A stretch of 64,000 nucleotides of DNA, from contig JACEFZ010002068.1 in the NCBI GenBank assembly GCA_014155875.1, positions 1 through 64,000 of the forward strand. The letters run 5' to 3'. Every line of letters begins with the position of its first letter. Positions within the stretch are counted from its first letter, which is position 1. The notes beneath the pieces were generated by a model. It did no database searches and was not told the DNA's origin. It saw only the letters and a program-made list of their open reading frames with translations. Of this stretch, positions 12,008 to 23,914 are shown in pieces. The position numbers and the translations under genes were made by a program. The DNA comes from Cepaea nemoralis. Lineage: Eukaryota; Mollusca; Gastropoda; Stylommatophora; Helicidae.

Positions 12008-13324
12008 ACACCTTGGAGTGACACTGTACAAGTTTGGCTCAGTTTGATAAAGTTGAGCTTAATGACTGTGCGTAAATTGCTGCACGAGTCATGTATTTAC
12101 AAACTATTTACATGTAAGAAAAAGGGTTGATGGTTTGTACCCTGGTATTATTAACCACTATATTCTATTGAAATAATACTCTAAATACTGAAATACTAAT
12201 ACTAGTTCTATAAATATGTATTTAATGTGTTACCTACTTTAATGTAATTTAAGGGAAGTAATCTAACTATTTAAAATAAAATTGATGTGAGATGAGTTAT
12301 GTACCTTTCTGAAATGGGTAATGTGAAATGTAATAAATTATGTACCTTTCTGTAATGGGTAATAAATTATGTACCTTTCTGAAATGGGTAATGTGAAATG
12401 TAATAAATTATGTACCTTTCTAACATGGGTAATGTGAAATATATCAAAATTATAACTAATGTTTTTAAATGAAAAAAATATATGATTTATATTCTTACTC
12501 TAAATGGTGTAAATGGTGTATGTTTATTTGTATAATCATTTTATCCTATCAGGTGTAAACTAATCATAATACTAAATGAACAAGTTTGTTAAATGGACTG
12601 GTTCATTAAGATGGAATGAACTCAAATGAAATGACACAAAGTGAAATGTAACAAACTAAATGGTACTATTACTATCTAAACTTTTTATCCTAGTTTATAA
12701 TTAGCTGTTATTGCATTTAAATTACTATCCTAATAAACTTTTAAGCTAAGTAAGTGGGTTAAGTAATTATCTATATAAACTATTAACAAAAATGAAAACT
12801 ATTATATTTCCTAACTCTAAATGTATCTTAGAGTGACCTAATCTAACTATAATTTATCACTATATTAAAACGTTATAATACATATCACAATGAGTATATA
12901 TATACATGGTATTTAAATACCTCAGGTTAGTCGTTGCCCTAATGTTCAGAAATTGATTTCATTGGCATACTATATATCCACACTTGTCCTGGGTATATTA
13001 AATACATTACACAGTCATACTTGTGTCCTATGGGTATTGCACCTGTAGAGTTCGCTGGTGTCGTAGACAAGTATTTTCGTGTCTGTTATTTATGTACTGT
13101 TCTGACACTGTTTTTCCCTGCTTAACACAGATGATTCACCGGAACACATATGGAGCTTAGTATGTAACGAGCTGTCTCAGTTCACACGGTGATATATTTG
13201 TTCTCGGAGCACAGTTCTTATTTTGATGTCTACGGACACATGGTAGTTCACTGTTCTTAGTACATAGTTCGGAACATAATATGTATGTATTCGTAAAATA
13301 TTTCACATAGAATATTCTAGTGTA
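12008..13324. other. Element A 3' noncoding region, second part, with minisatellite
   Basis: AT-rich, no coding region recognised. At about 12296-12440 the unit TTATGTACCTTTCTGAAATG plus GGTAATGTGAAATGTAATAAA repeats about four times with small deletions. Confidence 0.6.
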
Positions 13325-15295
13325 CTAATTTAACCTATATTTCTCTACACTCTCATGTGGAATCTCCGGTATTTCTACCTCAGATGGTCGACTAAGGGTA
13401 TCAGCCAGAATGTTGTCCTTACCCTTAATATGCTCTATACTAAAAGTATAATTTTGTAGTATTAACGACCACCTGTAAATACGGTCATTCCGATGCACAC
13501 CACTTTGTATGACCGTGATTGGGGAGTTGTCAGTCTGGACAACGAAGTGAACACCCGCTAGAAATCGATGCAGCTTCCTCACCGCATAGATGACGCTTAG
13601 GGCTTCCAACTCTGATATGGAATATCTGGACTCAGCAGGTGTGATCTTGCGGCTCACGTAGCAAATCGGATGAAAGATGCCATCATAAAACTGGCCTAGT
13701 ACTGCAGCGATGGAGATCCTGCTGGCATCTGTCCTAAGATAATAAACGAGCCTAGGATTAGGCAAGCGGAGGATTGGTACATTACTAAACAGGATTTTCA
13801 ATTTTGACAATGCAGAAATTAATAATGCATCTTTGACATCTAATTTTACAGATGCTTTTAACACGTTTGAAAATACACTTGTAATTTCCGCTAAGTTTGG
13901 TATGAACTTGCTATAGTAATTTACTAAACCCAAAAGGCTTCTGACCTGCTTCTTTGTTGTAGGCATGGTCAGGTTCATAATTTTGGTAATAATTCTATTG
14001 TCAGTTTTTAGTTGACCTTGTGAAATGACATGACCCAAAAAATCAATTTCTTGTAGGCCCAATTCAACTTTGCTCGGTTTGACAGTGAGACCGAGGAGTC
14101 GCAACCTGTCGAAGACATGTCTTAGTTTCAGTAAGTGTGTTGTCCAGTCATCTGTATGGACACATATATCATCTATATACGTCACTGTATTCGTCACTCC
14201 ATGAAGTAGATCTCTAGTTAAGCGTACGAAAGTGGCAGGAGCGTTTCGAAGTCCGAAAGGAAGAAAACGCCACTCGTAAAGTCCTAAAGGTGTTGAAAAA
14301 GCAGTAAGATGAATGGATTGAGTTTGCATAGGGACCTGCCAATATCCCTTAGTAAGATCTAATTTAGAAAAGATTTTGGAGGTGGACATGTCAAGAATAA
14401 GATCTTCGCAGGAAGGAATTGGTTCTGCGTCGATCTTAGTGACGTTGTTGAGCTTTCTATAGTCCACACACAGACGAATTGTGGAGTCTTTTTTCTTAAC
14501 TAGGACGATTGGAAAGGAGTACTCAGATGTAGATTTCTGGATGATCCCACTAGCTTCTAAATTAAGAATTTCCTTATTTAGACTTTCTCTATAGCTGAGT
14601 GGGATAGAGTACGGCCTGCATTTGATAGGCTTAGAGTCCGAAAGCAGAATGGAGTGCTCGATCCTGTCCGTCCTACCTGGAATGTCAGAAAATATGTCTT
14701 TATACTCCGTCACTAATTCTATTAATTGTCGTCGTTGAACGTATGTTAGTCCCTGTTCTATCCGTATGCTATCTAATGTCGCAGTTTTGTCTACGATAGG
14801 AACAGGTAGTTCTATTCCGTCGGCGTCTACCTGATTCAGTACGGTAGTGGTGCTAAGTGCGTTTTCTGTATTCTCACTAAGTGTATGGATATCGTCGGAT
14901 TTGCCAGTCTCGCTGACTAGTGTAGTTGCGTTGTGTATGTCTGTCGTCTGATCACTAGGTGTGGGTGCACTGTGTTCGTCAGTATCTACTTCTGTCTCTT
15001 GTCGTGAAAAGTAAGGTTTCAACATGTTGACATGAAATATCTTTAAGTGTCCGTTTATCGATATTTCATAGTCAACATCCGAAATTTTTCGTACCACCTT
15101 GAATGGCCCTTGCCATGAGGTCAATAATAAATTTCGTTTGTCTGGAAGTAACAGAAGTATGTCTTGATCTGGTTCAAGATCAATTGTTCTCGCACCTTTG
15201 TTTGCGTATTGGCGGTAGATTTGACCCTTCCTCTCCAAAGCTGCCTTAGCTATGATACACGATTTCATGATTTTATCTCGTGTTTCTGTCACCAT
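13325..15295 (-). CDS. pol: Element A pol: integrase C-terminus, reverse transcriptase, RNase H
   Basis: A 656-codon uninterrupted frame. Residues about 1-100 are the integrase C-terminal GPY/F-type module (LLLLP, WQGPFKV at 61-67, KIFHVNMLKPY). A variable acidic linker follows. RT occupies about 200-480 with LCVDYRKLN, KLDLTKGYWQVP, LPFGLRNAPATF and the catalytic YIDD near residue 373. RNase H follows at about 510-640 (LRTDAS, SELEALSVIYAV, QTDNSP, LADTLSRP). The first Met is simply where the open frame starts; the true polyprotein comes from upstream gag-PR-IN, whose frame is broken. The IN end lying N-terminal to RT in one unbroken frame is direct proof of the IN-RT order. Confidence 0.93.
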   Translation of the reverse strand: MVTETRDKIMKSCIIAKAALERKGQIYRQYANKGARTIDLEPDQDILLLLPDKRNLLLTSWQGPFKVVRKISDVDYEISINGHLKIFHVNMLKPYFSRQETEVDTDEHSAPTPSDQTTDIHNATTLVSETGKSDDIHTLSENTENALSTTTVLNQVDADGIELPVPIVDKTATLDSIRIEQGLTYVQRRQLIELVTEYKDIFSDIPGRTDRIEHSILLSDSKPIKCRPYSIPLSYRESLNKEILNLEASGIIQKSTSEYSFPIVLVKKKDSTIRLCVDYRKLNNVTKIDAEPIPSCEDLILDMSTSKIFSKLDLTKGYWQVPMQTQSIHLTAFSTPLGLYEWRFLPFGLRNAPATFVRLTRDLLHGVTNTVTYIDDICVHTDDWTTHLLKLRHVFDRLRLLGLTVKPSKVELGLQEIDFLGHVISQGQLKTDNRIITKIMNLTMPTTKKQVRSLLGLVNYYSKFIPNLAEITSVFSNVLKASVKLDVKDALLISALSKLKILFSNVPILRLPNPRLVYYLRTDASRISIAAVLGQFYDGIFHPICYVSRKITPAESRYSISELEALSVIYAVRKLHRFLAGVHFVVQTDNSPITVIQSGVHRNDRIYRWSLILQNYTFSIEHIKGKDNILADTLSRPSEVEIPEIPHESVEKYRLN

Positions 15296-16160
15296 TTCAT
15301 AAGGTGTTTTTGGGGTTGGAATTTAAATGGAATTAGTTATTACCTGATGATAAATGGTTAGGGGTCCACGTGGGTTAGCCCCGTATACTAATTCAAACGG
15401 TGAGAAACCCGTGCTTGAATGGGGAATCTCCCGATAGGCGAACAGCACTGATGGTAACAGTGTATCCCAATCAGCTGGGTTTTCTGCTGTTACTTAGCCA
15501 GCATATGCTTAAGATCTCCGTTAATTTTCTCTACTATACCATTGCTGGCTGGATGGTACGCTGTTGTAAAAATGCTGTTTAATCCCTAACATTTTTGTAA
15601 GGGCTTGCGTTGCAGCCGATATGAATTGAGTTCCACGATCGGATAAGATGGTACGTGGAAATCCGAATCGTGAGAACAGGTGTAGAAATACATTGGCAAC
15701 ATCTTTGGAGGTGATGTATTTCAAAGCTACTGCCTCAACCCACCTTGAACATAGGTCGACCATCGTTAACATGAAGCGATTTCCTTTGCTGGACACCTGA
15801 TTCAGGGGTCCAACAATATCTACCGCCACACTCTCAAATGGCATAGAAGCCAGTGTAGAAGGTTGTACTTCAGCTGTAGGATGTTTACCCTTACGTACTA
15901 GTTGTTGACAGACATTACAAGAACGACAAAATAATTTTATATCATTAAAAAAACCTGGCCAATAAAAATGAGCCTGAATTCGGGCCCTGGTTTTGTCATA
16001 TGCAAGGTGACCAGCAAACGGTGACTCATGTGCAATCTTTAGCACAGTTAGGCGGTGTTGTACAGGTAACACCGTTTGCTGAATCTCATGGTTACCAGTT
16101 GTATAATACCTAGTAAGAATACCATTATTAAGTCTAAAGAACCATGATGTGTTTTTTTTT
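15296..16160 (-). pseudogene. pol: Element A integrase, frameshifted
   Basis: Integrase joins retrotransposon cDNA to host DNA. The HHCC zinc domain (AHESPFAGH then CRSCNVCQ) and the first two catalytic Asp motifs (VDIVGPLN, ILSDRGTQF) are in one frame (15521-16072). The frame then shifts near 15575, just before the catalytic Glu region, which remains readable in another frame as NGIVEKINGDL. Further breaks are near 15495 and 15320. In the intact relative (element B) these parts are continuous, so the breaks are decay. Confidence 0.85.
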
Positions 16161-18213
16161 TCACTTTGGCTCTTTCTTTCAATAATTTTAAATATGGAGA
16201 CACACTAGGATCAGCTTTCTGCTGTTCTATGAATTTTTGTCTGGTGGTATCATCCGTGCTAGTTGGTGATAGCAACAGTAGTCTCTCATCTTGTAGTGTG
16301 TCTTGATGTTTCATAGCGTCCGCTCTGGTTGTTGCATTAGCTGCATTTAATTTTTCCCATGCAGCTATTTCATCGCTAGTGCATTGTTTCAATTGGGGTA
16401 AGCAACCCAAAATTAAATCAGTACAAGGGTTGTCAAGTATTGCACAAGTAAAGGTACCAGAAAGGAAAGGAGTGTTAATACGGGCTTTGGCCAAAGGGTA
16501 AATTTCAATGTTACCCGAAAAGGTTCGGCATTTGACAGAGTCGCCTGTATAATCATCTGGACTCACCAGTTCCTTTCTAAGACCAATAAGGGTGCTGCCG
16601 CTGTCCAGCAAACATTGGCATGGTCTATCGTTGACCATTGCATTGTGGAACACCAAATTGCCTCTGGAGGCTAATGCTGCATTTACACTCTCAGTTGAGA
16701 ATGGTACTGTATGTCCACATTCTAATTTTCCGTCTGCATGAAATTGGTGACATCGTTCACAACTGTCAAAGCTTAACATATCGTTTACACAACACACATC
16801 TTCAGATTGGTTAACAGGTAATTCATTTTCAACTTCACACTCAGTCTCACTACCACTATCAGAAGATGTATCAATCAAAATAGCATTGTTGGCTTTCATA
16901 CGTTGGCGGCCCAGGCACTTATTTGAATAATGGCCGTAGCTGGAACAAAAGAAGCATTTGATTGCACGCCTGTATGCAGATCTCTTGTTTTGTTGCTTCT
17001 TAATGACATTCTCAAGATGTGCCGGATAGTTAGGCGATTTATCACACATAGCATAAGTGTCATGCAAAAGTTGACAGTAGATACATTTTGACACTTTCCT
17101 ATCTTTCTTGTCGACTCTATGAAATGGTTTTCTATTACTCTGATAGTTTTTAGGTTGGTCCTTTACAAAAGAAACTATTTCAGAGTCGTTATTTGAAGTC
17201 TTAAAAATATCTCTATTTGAGGAAAAATATGCAGAGCCTTTCTTTTCAAATTGTTCTATGGTCTCAATGTCTGACTGCTGCAGGAATTTAGCAAAAGGAG
17301 ATGGTATAGTGGATATGACTTTATCCATGGCTATTAAATTTTTAAGTCTGTCAAAGTCTCTTCCTATGTTAGCTGCATTAAGCCACCTATTTAGTACACT
17401 TTGGACATTTGAGACGTAATCAATGAAAGTCTCACTAGGTTTTGGTTTTAACTTTGAGAACTGAACCTGATACCCAGGGGCATCAAGTAAAAAGTGTTGC
17501 ATTATTCTATCATGGATGTACTGATAGTTAGATCTAAGATCAGTTGGTATTGATTCTATCACTTTAAGGGGCTCACCACTCAGGTTCTTCATATAAATCA
17601 TAGCCCACATCTCTATTGGAACTTGGTGGTATTTAAACTGATACTCGACATTTTCTGTCCAGGCTGATATGGAATCTTATTTACAGAATGGTTTAATAAT
17701 ATTTTTGTATTTATTGAACTTATTTTCTTCTTGTTGACTTTTTAATTTAGTAGAGGAGATCTCTGCGTGTGAGTCTACATCCATACCTTTCATCTTTAAC
17801 TGTGTCTCTGATTCCACTTGTATTTGTTTTTCCTTAACTCTTGCCATTTCATCTATCTCTTTTTGCTTTAGTTCTTTCTCTTGATCTAATTGCTTTTGCT
17901 TTAATTCTTTCTCTTGATCTAATTGCTTTTGTTTTAATTCTAATTCTTTATGTTTAATCTCTATTTCTTTCTGTTTATTTTCCTTATCCTGTTCTAGCTG
18001 TTTTTGTTTCGTTATCTCAGCTAGTTCTGCAATCTCCTTTTGATGTTGTCTTTCTTGTGCACGTTCATTTCTCTCCGCATCTTCTTTTCGTATCCGTTCA
18101 GCTCTCTCAGCATCTTTTGCTTCTTTAAATTTTTGATCAGCATATTTTTCTAGCTCCTTTCCTGTGTATTGTAATTCTTTACCTGCTTTTATGAAATCAG
18201 CTAAAGTAGCCAT
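16048..18213 (-). pseudogene. gag: Element A gag-protease, one in-frame stop
   Basis: Starts MATLADFIKAGKEL, matched by the start of element B gag. Residues about 40-150 are a charged coiled coil with tandem KQKQLDQEKEL repeats. A TAA at 17677-17679 interrupts the frame, which continues unchanged to the capsid-like part (MKNLSGEPLKVIE), two CCHC-type knuckles (CIYCQLLHDTYAMC, CFFCSSYGHYSNKC) and an aspartic protease with DSGSTLIGL. At a run of ten T on the plus strand (16152-16161; A10 in the coding strand) the frame shifts, and integrase continues in the other frame. Element B lacks the gag stop. Confidence 0.88.
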
Positions 18214-19398
18214 GTTGTTGGGTAATTAGCTAGTGTTAACAGGCACTGACCTCTTTAATCACTTATTTATCTTAGATACGGCTTATTTATCTTAGATATG
18301 TTATGTTTCTTAATATCTGAGCACTACAAATTGTACTCTTAGTTTATAAGCTGGAAAATTTTATCCTGAAAAACAGAGCACAAAAATATGCTAATGCATC
18401 ACACGCTGAAAAAGAGATGCATTATTATTCACATTGCATGCCAAATATGTTGAGTATACTCATCTTAATGTTCCCGAAAATCAGGCACAACCGCTTGGCA
18501 ACTCAGGTCCCCTCGTTTGGCACTTCGGCATAAACACGAGTTACTTTTCTAACCAGCTGTTGTTCACCCTGGTTCACAGAGCAGCAACAATTAACAAATT
18601 GCAAACGACATATCACTTTCGACAAATTGGTACAATCACAATGACATGCCCCCGGACAAATACAATGTATTTTAATTAATATTAAATGTCAATGTCCTGT
18701 CTTCGTTTTACCGTCTTATGCCTTTCGTTCCTAATCTAGTATAATCTATGGAAGTGTTGTGCAGACCAAGTTTAATTTGCATAGCCAAAAGTAGTGCCAT
18801 CGCGAAGGTAAACAAATAGGAAAAGTACGAAAAAAATTCAATAACTGCTTTGAAATAAATATAAATGTGATAATAATGTTTAAATAAATAAATATATTCA
18901 TTCACTAACTTAAATAAACAAATAATAGTTAATATAAAGCACAGATTCAGGCGGGCAGCAGCTTGGCGATTTGTAAACAATCAGATGCTGAATGCAAATG
19001 GCGTAAAACAACTGCTTGTCAATTGCAATACGTCAGAGGCGCAGCGATAATGTTGCTGGCATGTGTATCGCTCCGCCATGAATCATATTTGATAATTATT
19101 CATAAACAAATAAGTAATTACATAAATAAATGAAAGAAAAACATAATATCAATACTTACAACTCCGAAGAACACATTATTTAAGTACATAATATTTCAAT
19201 AAACACAAATAAGCATTATTTTGTCACGATAGGCACAGCTTAGCTCGCAACTTGTTCTAGTCTGCACACGTCATCAGTCACTGACACAAATTAAACCTTG
19301 TAATTCACTAGTAGTAACCTTAGTCTAGAGCCGTGGGTAAGTGTAATAGCTTGAACATTTGTCCAAGCCACACTTCTGACACCACATTAATCCTAGCC
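18214..19398 (-). other. Element A leader with primer binding site
   Basis: Noncoding AT-rich leader between 5' LTR and gag. On the minus strand TGGTGTCAGAAGTGTGG (19368-19384), 14 bases inside the LTR, resembles the tRNA-type PBS common in gypsy elements, probably tRNA-Leu-like. Open frames here are short and unmatched. Confidence 0.55.
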
Positions 19399-20016
19399 TG
19401 TCAGCAACCGATGTTTCAGGCATCATAGGATTACTTCTCTCGCACCACACAAGGAACTTGCAAGTCGTGTGAGAGGAAATGGATGATACATTTTATTGCC
19501 GTTGGCTCTTTACATTTACAAAACAGTCGCTATCAAATCACACACAAAGCCACAGAATTGCCTATCACTAGTTTCCTAACCCTATTGCTAATCTCTATCT
19601 ACTTGGCTACAAAAACTCCTATCGACACTAAACGATGCGCTCGCTAAGAAGTCAGTCCCCAGTATGACTTTCCTACTCCGCGTGGCTACACAGCACGCGG
19701 AAGGACCTTGTGCGTCCTTCGGCTTTTTGCGTGATGTATCACTCAGCACGCTTATAGCAGCCGTCTCCTATTGAGTGGCAATCCACTTCTCCGTGGCTAT
19801 CACGTAGGTGTGATTCTGCCGTGACCAGAGTACTAACTATCTGGTCGACGCCTCCGTGTCTTATGAGAGAACTAGTTAATAGTCCCCCTTCCTATCATCT
19901 CCCCTGCCCTCATACCGGGCACTGTGTTACCTCTAATCTACTTGAGGTTGACCACTCTTCCCGGTGGTCTTCTATCTTGAGGCAGACCTTATACCTCTAT
20001 ACTTCAGTCTTTGACA
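19399..20016 (-). repeat. Element A, 5' LTR
   Basis: Direct repeat of 8231-8848. The next five bases, CAGCA, repeat the left flank. Confidence 0.93.
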
Positions 20017-20450
20017 CAGCACCACAGCCAAAGTTGAAAATATTTCAGGAACGCTGTGTAAATGTATGTGATAGGGATTGAATCTCCCATTGTAAATATA
20101 TTATGTATATTATATCATTATGCGAATAAATGTATCGAATAGTTGTGACATATGTGACAGAATGTGTATGCCATTTTAAATATGTACGAAACATGTACGA
20201 CGACGGGCACAAAACAGTACTACAGGATCCAAGAACTTATGTGCTTGAACAACTGCGAATATCCTGCGTACCTACACCACAGATTGGCCCACGGTATTTT
20301 AACCAATATGAAGAGAGACTGTGACAGACGTATCCCAGAAGAACACTGTAACCCACACCGAAGAAAACATCCAACAGCTGTTTTCAAGAACTGGTTACTC
20401 CGTTTATTTATGTAACATCCAAACGAAACTACTGTGTGGTATTGTCAACC
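20017..20450 (+). other. Element B 3' region, inverted part, beyond element A
   Basis: Continues the plus-strand RT-RH segment after the CAGCA target duplication. No protein motif recognised; short overlapping open frames are unmatched. I looked for the missing ~200 bases of the left LTR in reverse orientation here and did not see them. Confidence 0.45.
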
Positions 20451-22175
20451 AATACAGAGAGAGTGAGAGTCTTTTAACAATCGTCTGCAACTGTAAGTCT
20501 GTGTCAGGTTAGGATTGACCTTTATGTCATGCAGGTTGGCTGTCGGCTCAAGTGAAGGTGTCGGTATTTCGTCAGTATCGTCGTCATCTGTTTGGTCCAC
20601 TATTGTCGTGCTTGCTGTAGTCTCTACTTGGTCCTCGTCCCTGTTGTAATATAGTTTAAGCATGTTTATGTGGAATATCTTGTGTTTGTCCCTAACTGCA
20701 ATTTCGTAATCTACAGTCGAAATTTGTCGTAACACTTTGAACGGTCCTTGCCATGAGTCTGTCAATAACTGTCTGTCACTTGGCAATAGGAGAAGAACGT
20801 CCTGTCCTGGCGTCAATGTTATCGTCCTGTTTCCTTTGTTAGCGTACTGTCGGTAGATGGCACCTGATTGTTTCAGTGCCTCTTTGGCTAACACACAAGA
20901 TTTCATTATCCTATCACGCAATGATGTTACATGTTCATACGATGAAATGGGTTTATGTATAGTTTCACTTTCAATCAACATGGAATGGTACATAGATAAT
21001 GGGCCGCGTGGTTTGGCACCATATACAATTTCAAAAGGTGAGAACCCAGTGCTGGAATGGGGCACTTTCCTGTATGCAAACAATATAGCAGGTAAATATG
21101 TATCCCAGTCTTCGGGGTGTTCCTGGGTAACTTTTGAGAGCATGTGCTTAAGATCCCCATTGATCTTTTCAATGATACCCGTTGAGTGGGGATGGTAGGG
21201 GCTGTTGAAACACTGCTTTACCCCCAACATTTTAGTAAAGGCTTGAGTAGCTGATGAAATGAATTGACTTCCCCGATCTGAAAGGATGGTATCAGGGAAC
21301 CCTACCCTCGCAAAAATATGAAAGAAGACTTCCATGATGTCCTTGGAAGTTATATTTTTAAGCGGAATCGCTTCTGGCCACCGACTACAGAGGTCAATTG
21401 TCGTTAGAATATACTTATTGCCTCTGGATGTTATGTGGTTGAGAGGACCAACTATATCGACCGAGATCTTTTCAAACGGTCTGCTTGCCAAATCTGTGAT
21501 TTGCAGTTCTGCTTGTGAGTGCTTACCCTTTTTTACAAGCTTCTGGCAGATGTCACAACTTCTGCAATACTGTTTGGTACCGCTGCAGAATTTAGGCCAG
21601 TAGAACTGAGATAGTAACCTTGCTCTCGTTTTAGCGTAAGCCATATGCCCTGCAAATGGTATGTCGTGCGCTAGATGTAATGCTTGTTTGCGGTTTTCTG
21701 ATGGTAGCACCGTTTGTTCTGTAGTGCTAGAACCTTTGGTATAGTACCGTGTCAGAATTCCATTCTTCAAAGCAAAATGCCATCTAGCGTTCTTTGTTGC
21801 GCGTGGCTTTTGGCCTATTAATTTAAAATATTTCTGCAAAGATCGATCGGCTTTTTGGGCGGTTATAAAGCTCTCTCTGGTTGTTTCAGGAGATGTTACA
21901 ACTGGGCTTACCATTTGTAAAGCCTCTGTTTGATCGATTCGATCTTGCATTTGAGCAGCAGATCTGGTTACTGCATTTGTCATATCAAGGTTATCAATCA
22001 CATTACAAGTAGGTGTTACATTCATATTACTACATTCATGTGCTGCCGTTACAGAATTGGCATACATGCACATATTTACAGGTGGTAATACATCATGAGT
22101 AATGACTGAAGATGATGGTGACATGGTATTATCAATGTTACAAGTAACAGTGGATGTAATACTGTCATGTGGCAT
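20445..22175 (-). pseudogene. pol: Element B integrase
   Basis: A 576-codon frame. It opens with a PR-IN linker, then the HHCC zinc module (His170, His177, Cys207, Cys210), and catalytic Asp240 (VDIVGPLN), Asp300 (ILSDRGSQF) and Glu336 (TGIIEKING), with 35 residues between the last two as in retroviral-type integrases. The GPY/F-type C-terminus (SWQGPFKVL, KIFHINMLK) and acidic linker follow. The frame ends right after RRLL, where in element A the RT begins; RT is not found on this strand. The integrase core looks complete, but the element is split here and shifted from protease upstream. Confidence 0.9.
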
Positions 22176-22180
22176 ATCAT

Positions 22181-23914
22181 TTACCTCAGGAAGGTACCAA
22201 TTATAATATCACAACACGGGTTGGTCAGTGCTGCACATTTGACCTTTCCTGTAAGAAATGGTGTATCTATATATGCCCATGCAAGAGGATATTTCTCGAT
22301 GTTACCTGAGAAAGTTCTGCATGTAACATGTTTACCAGTATACTCTAATGGTGATATAAAGTCCCTTTTTAAACCAATAAGGGTACTCCCGCTGTCCCGT
22401 AAGACAGTGGCAGCTTTACCATTAACATACCCATGGTGGATGTTTAGTTTTCCTTTTGAGTTAATGACCAGGTTGGCTTCCTCATTGGTAACCGGTATGG
22501 AATGGCCGCATGTTAAAACGCCATCCTCATGAAAACGGTCACAGATGGTACATTTTTCAAGGTGAAATACATCAATAGAATTTGCAGCATTTACAGGTTC
22601 ATTTTCAACAGTTTCCTCATCTGAGGAAGAGCTATCAAACATGGCTGCATTAGCCTTTCTAGTCATTTGCTTGCCCTTACAAGCATTGCGCCAATGGCCA
22701 TATGCTTTGCAAAGGAAGCATTTGGTGAGATGTTTATAGCTCTTTCTTTCCCTATCTTGCTTATTTATGTAGTTCTGCAAGTAGGTGAGGTAACCAGGAT
22801 GTTTATCACACATTTCATTTTCATTGTGTGTTAAATTGCAATGTCTGCACGGATAGTATTTCTCAGAGGATTGCTTATAGGGTTTTTGTTTGCTGTAGGG
22901 CACTGACTTTGATTTATTATATGTAGCTACTGCTACAAAGTCTGTGCTTGTCAATGCACTCGTGAAACAGTGTTTGTTGGCTGTAAAATACCCTGAGCCA
23001 CGACTCTCAATCTGCTTTACACTCTCACACTGACATTCCAATAGAAATTTCGAAAATGGTGGTGGGAGAGATGTAATAATTTTATCTCTCAATATAAGAT
23101 CTTTCAATCTATCAAAACTTTCATTCACTTTAGCTGCTGACAGCCACTTTGTAAAAATATCCTGTACTACTGAGATGTAGTCAGAGAACGTTTGTGTGGG
23201 TTTAGGTGACAATTTACTAAACTGTTCTCTGTAGCCTGCTTCATCTAACAGGAAATGAGACATGATTTTAGACTTAATATAATGATAGTCTTTTCTCAGA
23301 TCTTTGGGGATGGTCTCTATCACTTTCAGAGGTTCCCCAGAAAGACTTCTCATATATATAATGTTCCATTCAGTCTCTGGGATCTGGTAATGCTCCATAA
23401 TGCATTCAAAGTTTTGGGTGAAGGCTGCTATGCAGTCGCCCGTGGTGAAACTTTTAACGATCCCCTGGTACTTCTTGTACTGATTTTCTTTGTCTAATCT
23501 GTCAGACTTTCTAACCTCCTTCTCTGTTGATGTCTCAGCTTTCAGCTGTTCAATTTTCATTTGTGCTTCCAACTCTTCCCGTTTACTCTGGGCAATGATT
23601 TCAGATTGTTTTAAAGCAGTCTCAGCTTCTATCTGCTTAAGTTTTAAAGCAGCATCTGATTCTGCTTGTTTACTTCTGGCAGTCATCTCTGCCTGCTTTA
23701 AAGCACTATCTCTTTCAGCTTCTGCCTTTTTGGCATCTAACTCTGCCTGCTTCAAAGCCCTTTCGGCAGCTCTATCTTCACGTTGAATAAATTCTGCATA
23801 CTTTCTCTCACTCCAGTTATTCAATTCTTCACCAGACAAATTCAGCTTTAAACCCATTTCAATGAAATCATTTAAACTAGACATGATGAAATACGTCTGA
23901 TGAAATGTATACAC
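22181..23914 (-). pseudogene. gag: Element B gag-protease
   Basis: A 577-codon frame. The likely start is the second Met (MSSLNDFIEMGLKL, 23884), which aligns with element A; the ten residues before it are probably leader. An Ala/Lys/Glu-rich coiled coil with repeated ALKQAE motifs fills about residues 40-140. The capsid-like part contains MRSLSGEPLKVIE, as in A. Two CCHC-type knuckles (CRHCNLTHNENEMC, CFLCKAYGHWRNAC) precede the protease (DSGSTLIGL). The frame stops after IIIGTFLR; one base appears lost there, since LPEVNDMPHDS continues into the integrase frame. Confidence 0.9.

Larger units (their letters stand above)
8231..20016 (-). mobile_element. Element A: full-length Gmr1-like Ty3/gypsy retrotransposon (11.8 kb)
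   Basis: Two 618-bp LTRs beginning TGTCAG and ending TTTGACA on the plus strand bound the element, and the 5-bp duplication CAGCA flanks it at 8226-8230 and 20017-20021. In transcription order (minus strand): 5' LTR, PBS, 1.2-kb leader, gag with coiled coil and two CCHC knuckles, protease, integrase, RT, RNase H, a 4.5-kb 3' noncoding region holding a fossil piggyBac, polypurine tract, 3' LTR. Integrase lies before RT, the Ty1/copia order, but all domains are gypsy-like. Coding frames carry one stop in gag, a homopolymer frameshift at PR-IN and several breaks in IN, so it is probably dead. Confidence 0.9.

Noticed and set aside
20130..20512. Three overlapping short frames between element A and element B integrase
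   Set aside because: No motif, overlapping each other, lying in the noncoding 3' part of element B.
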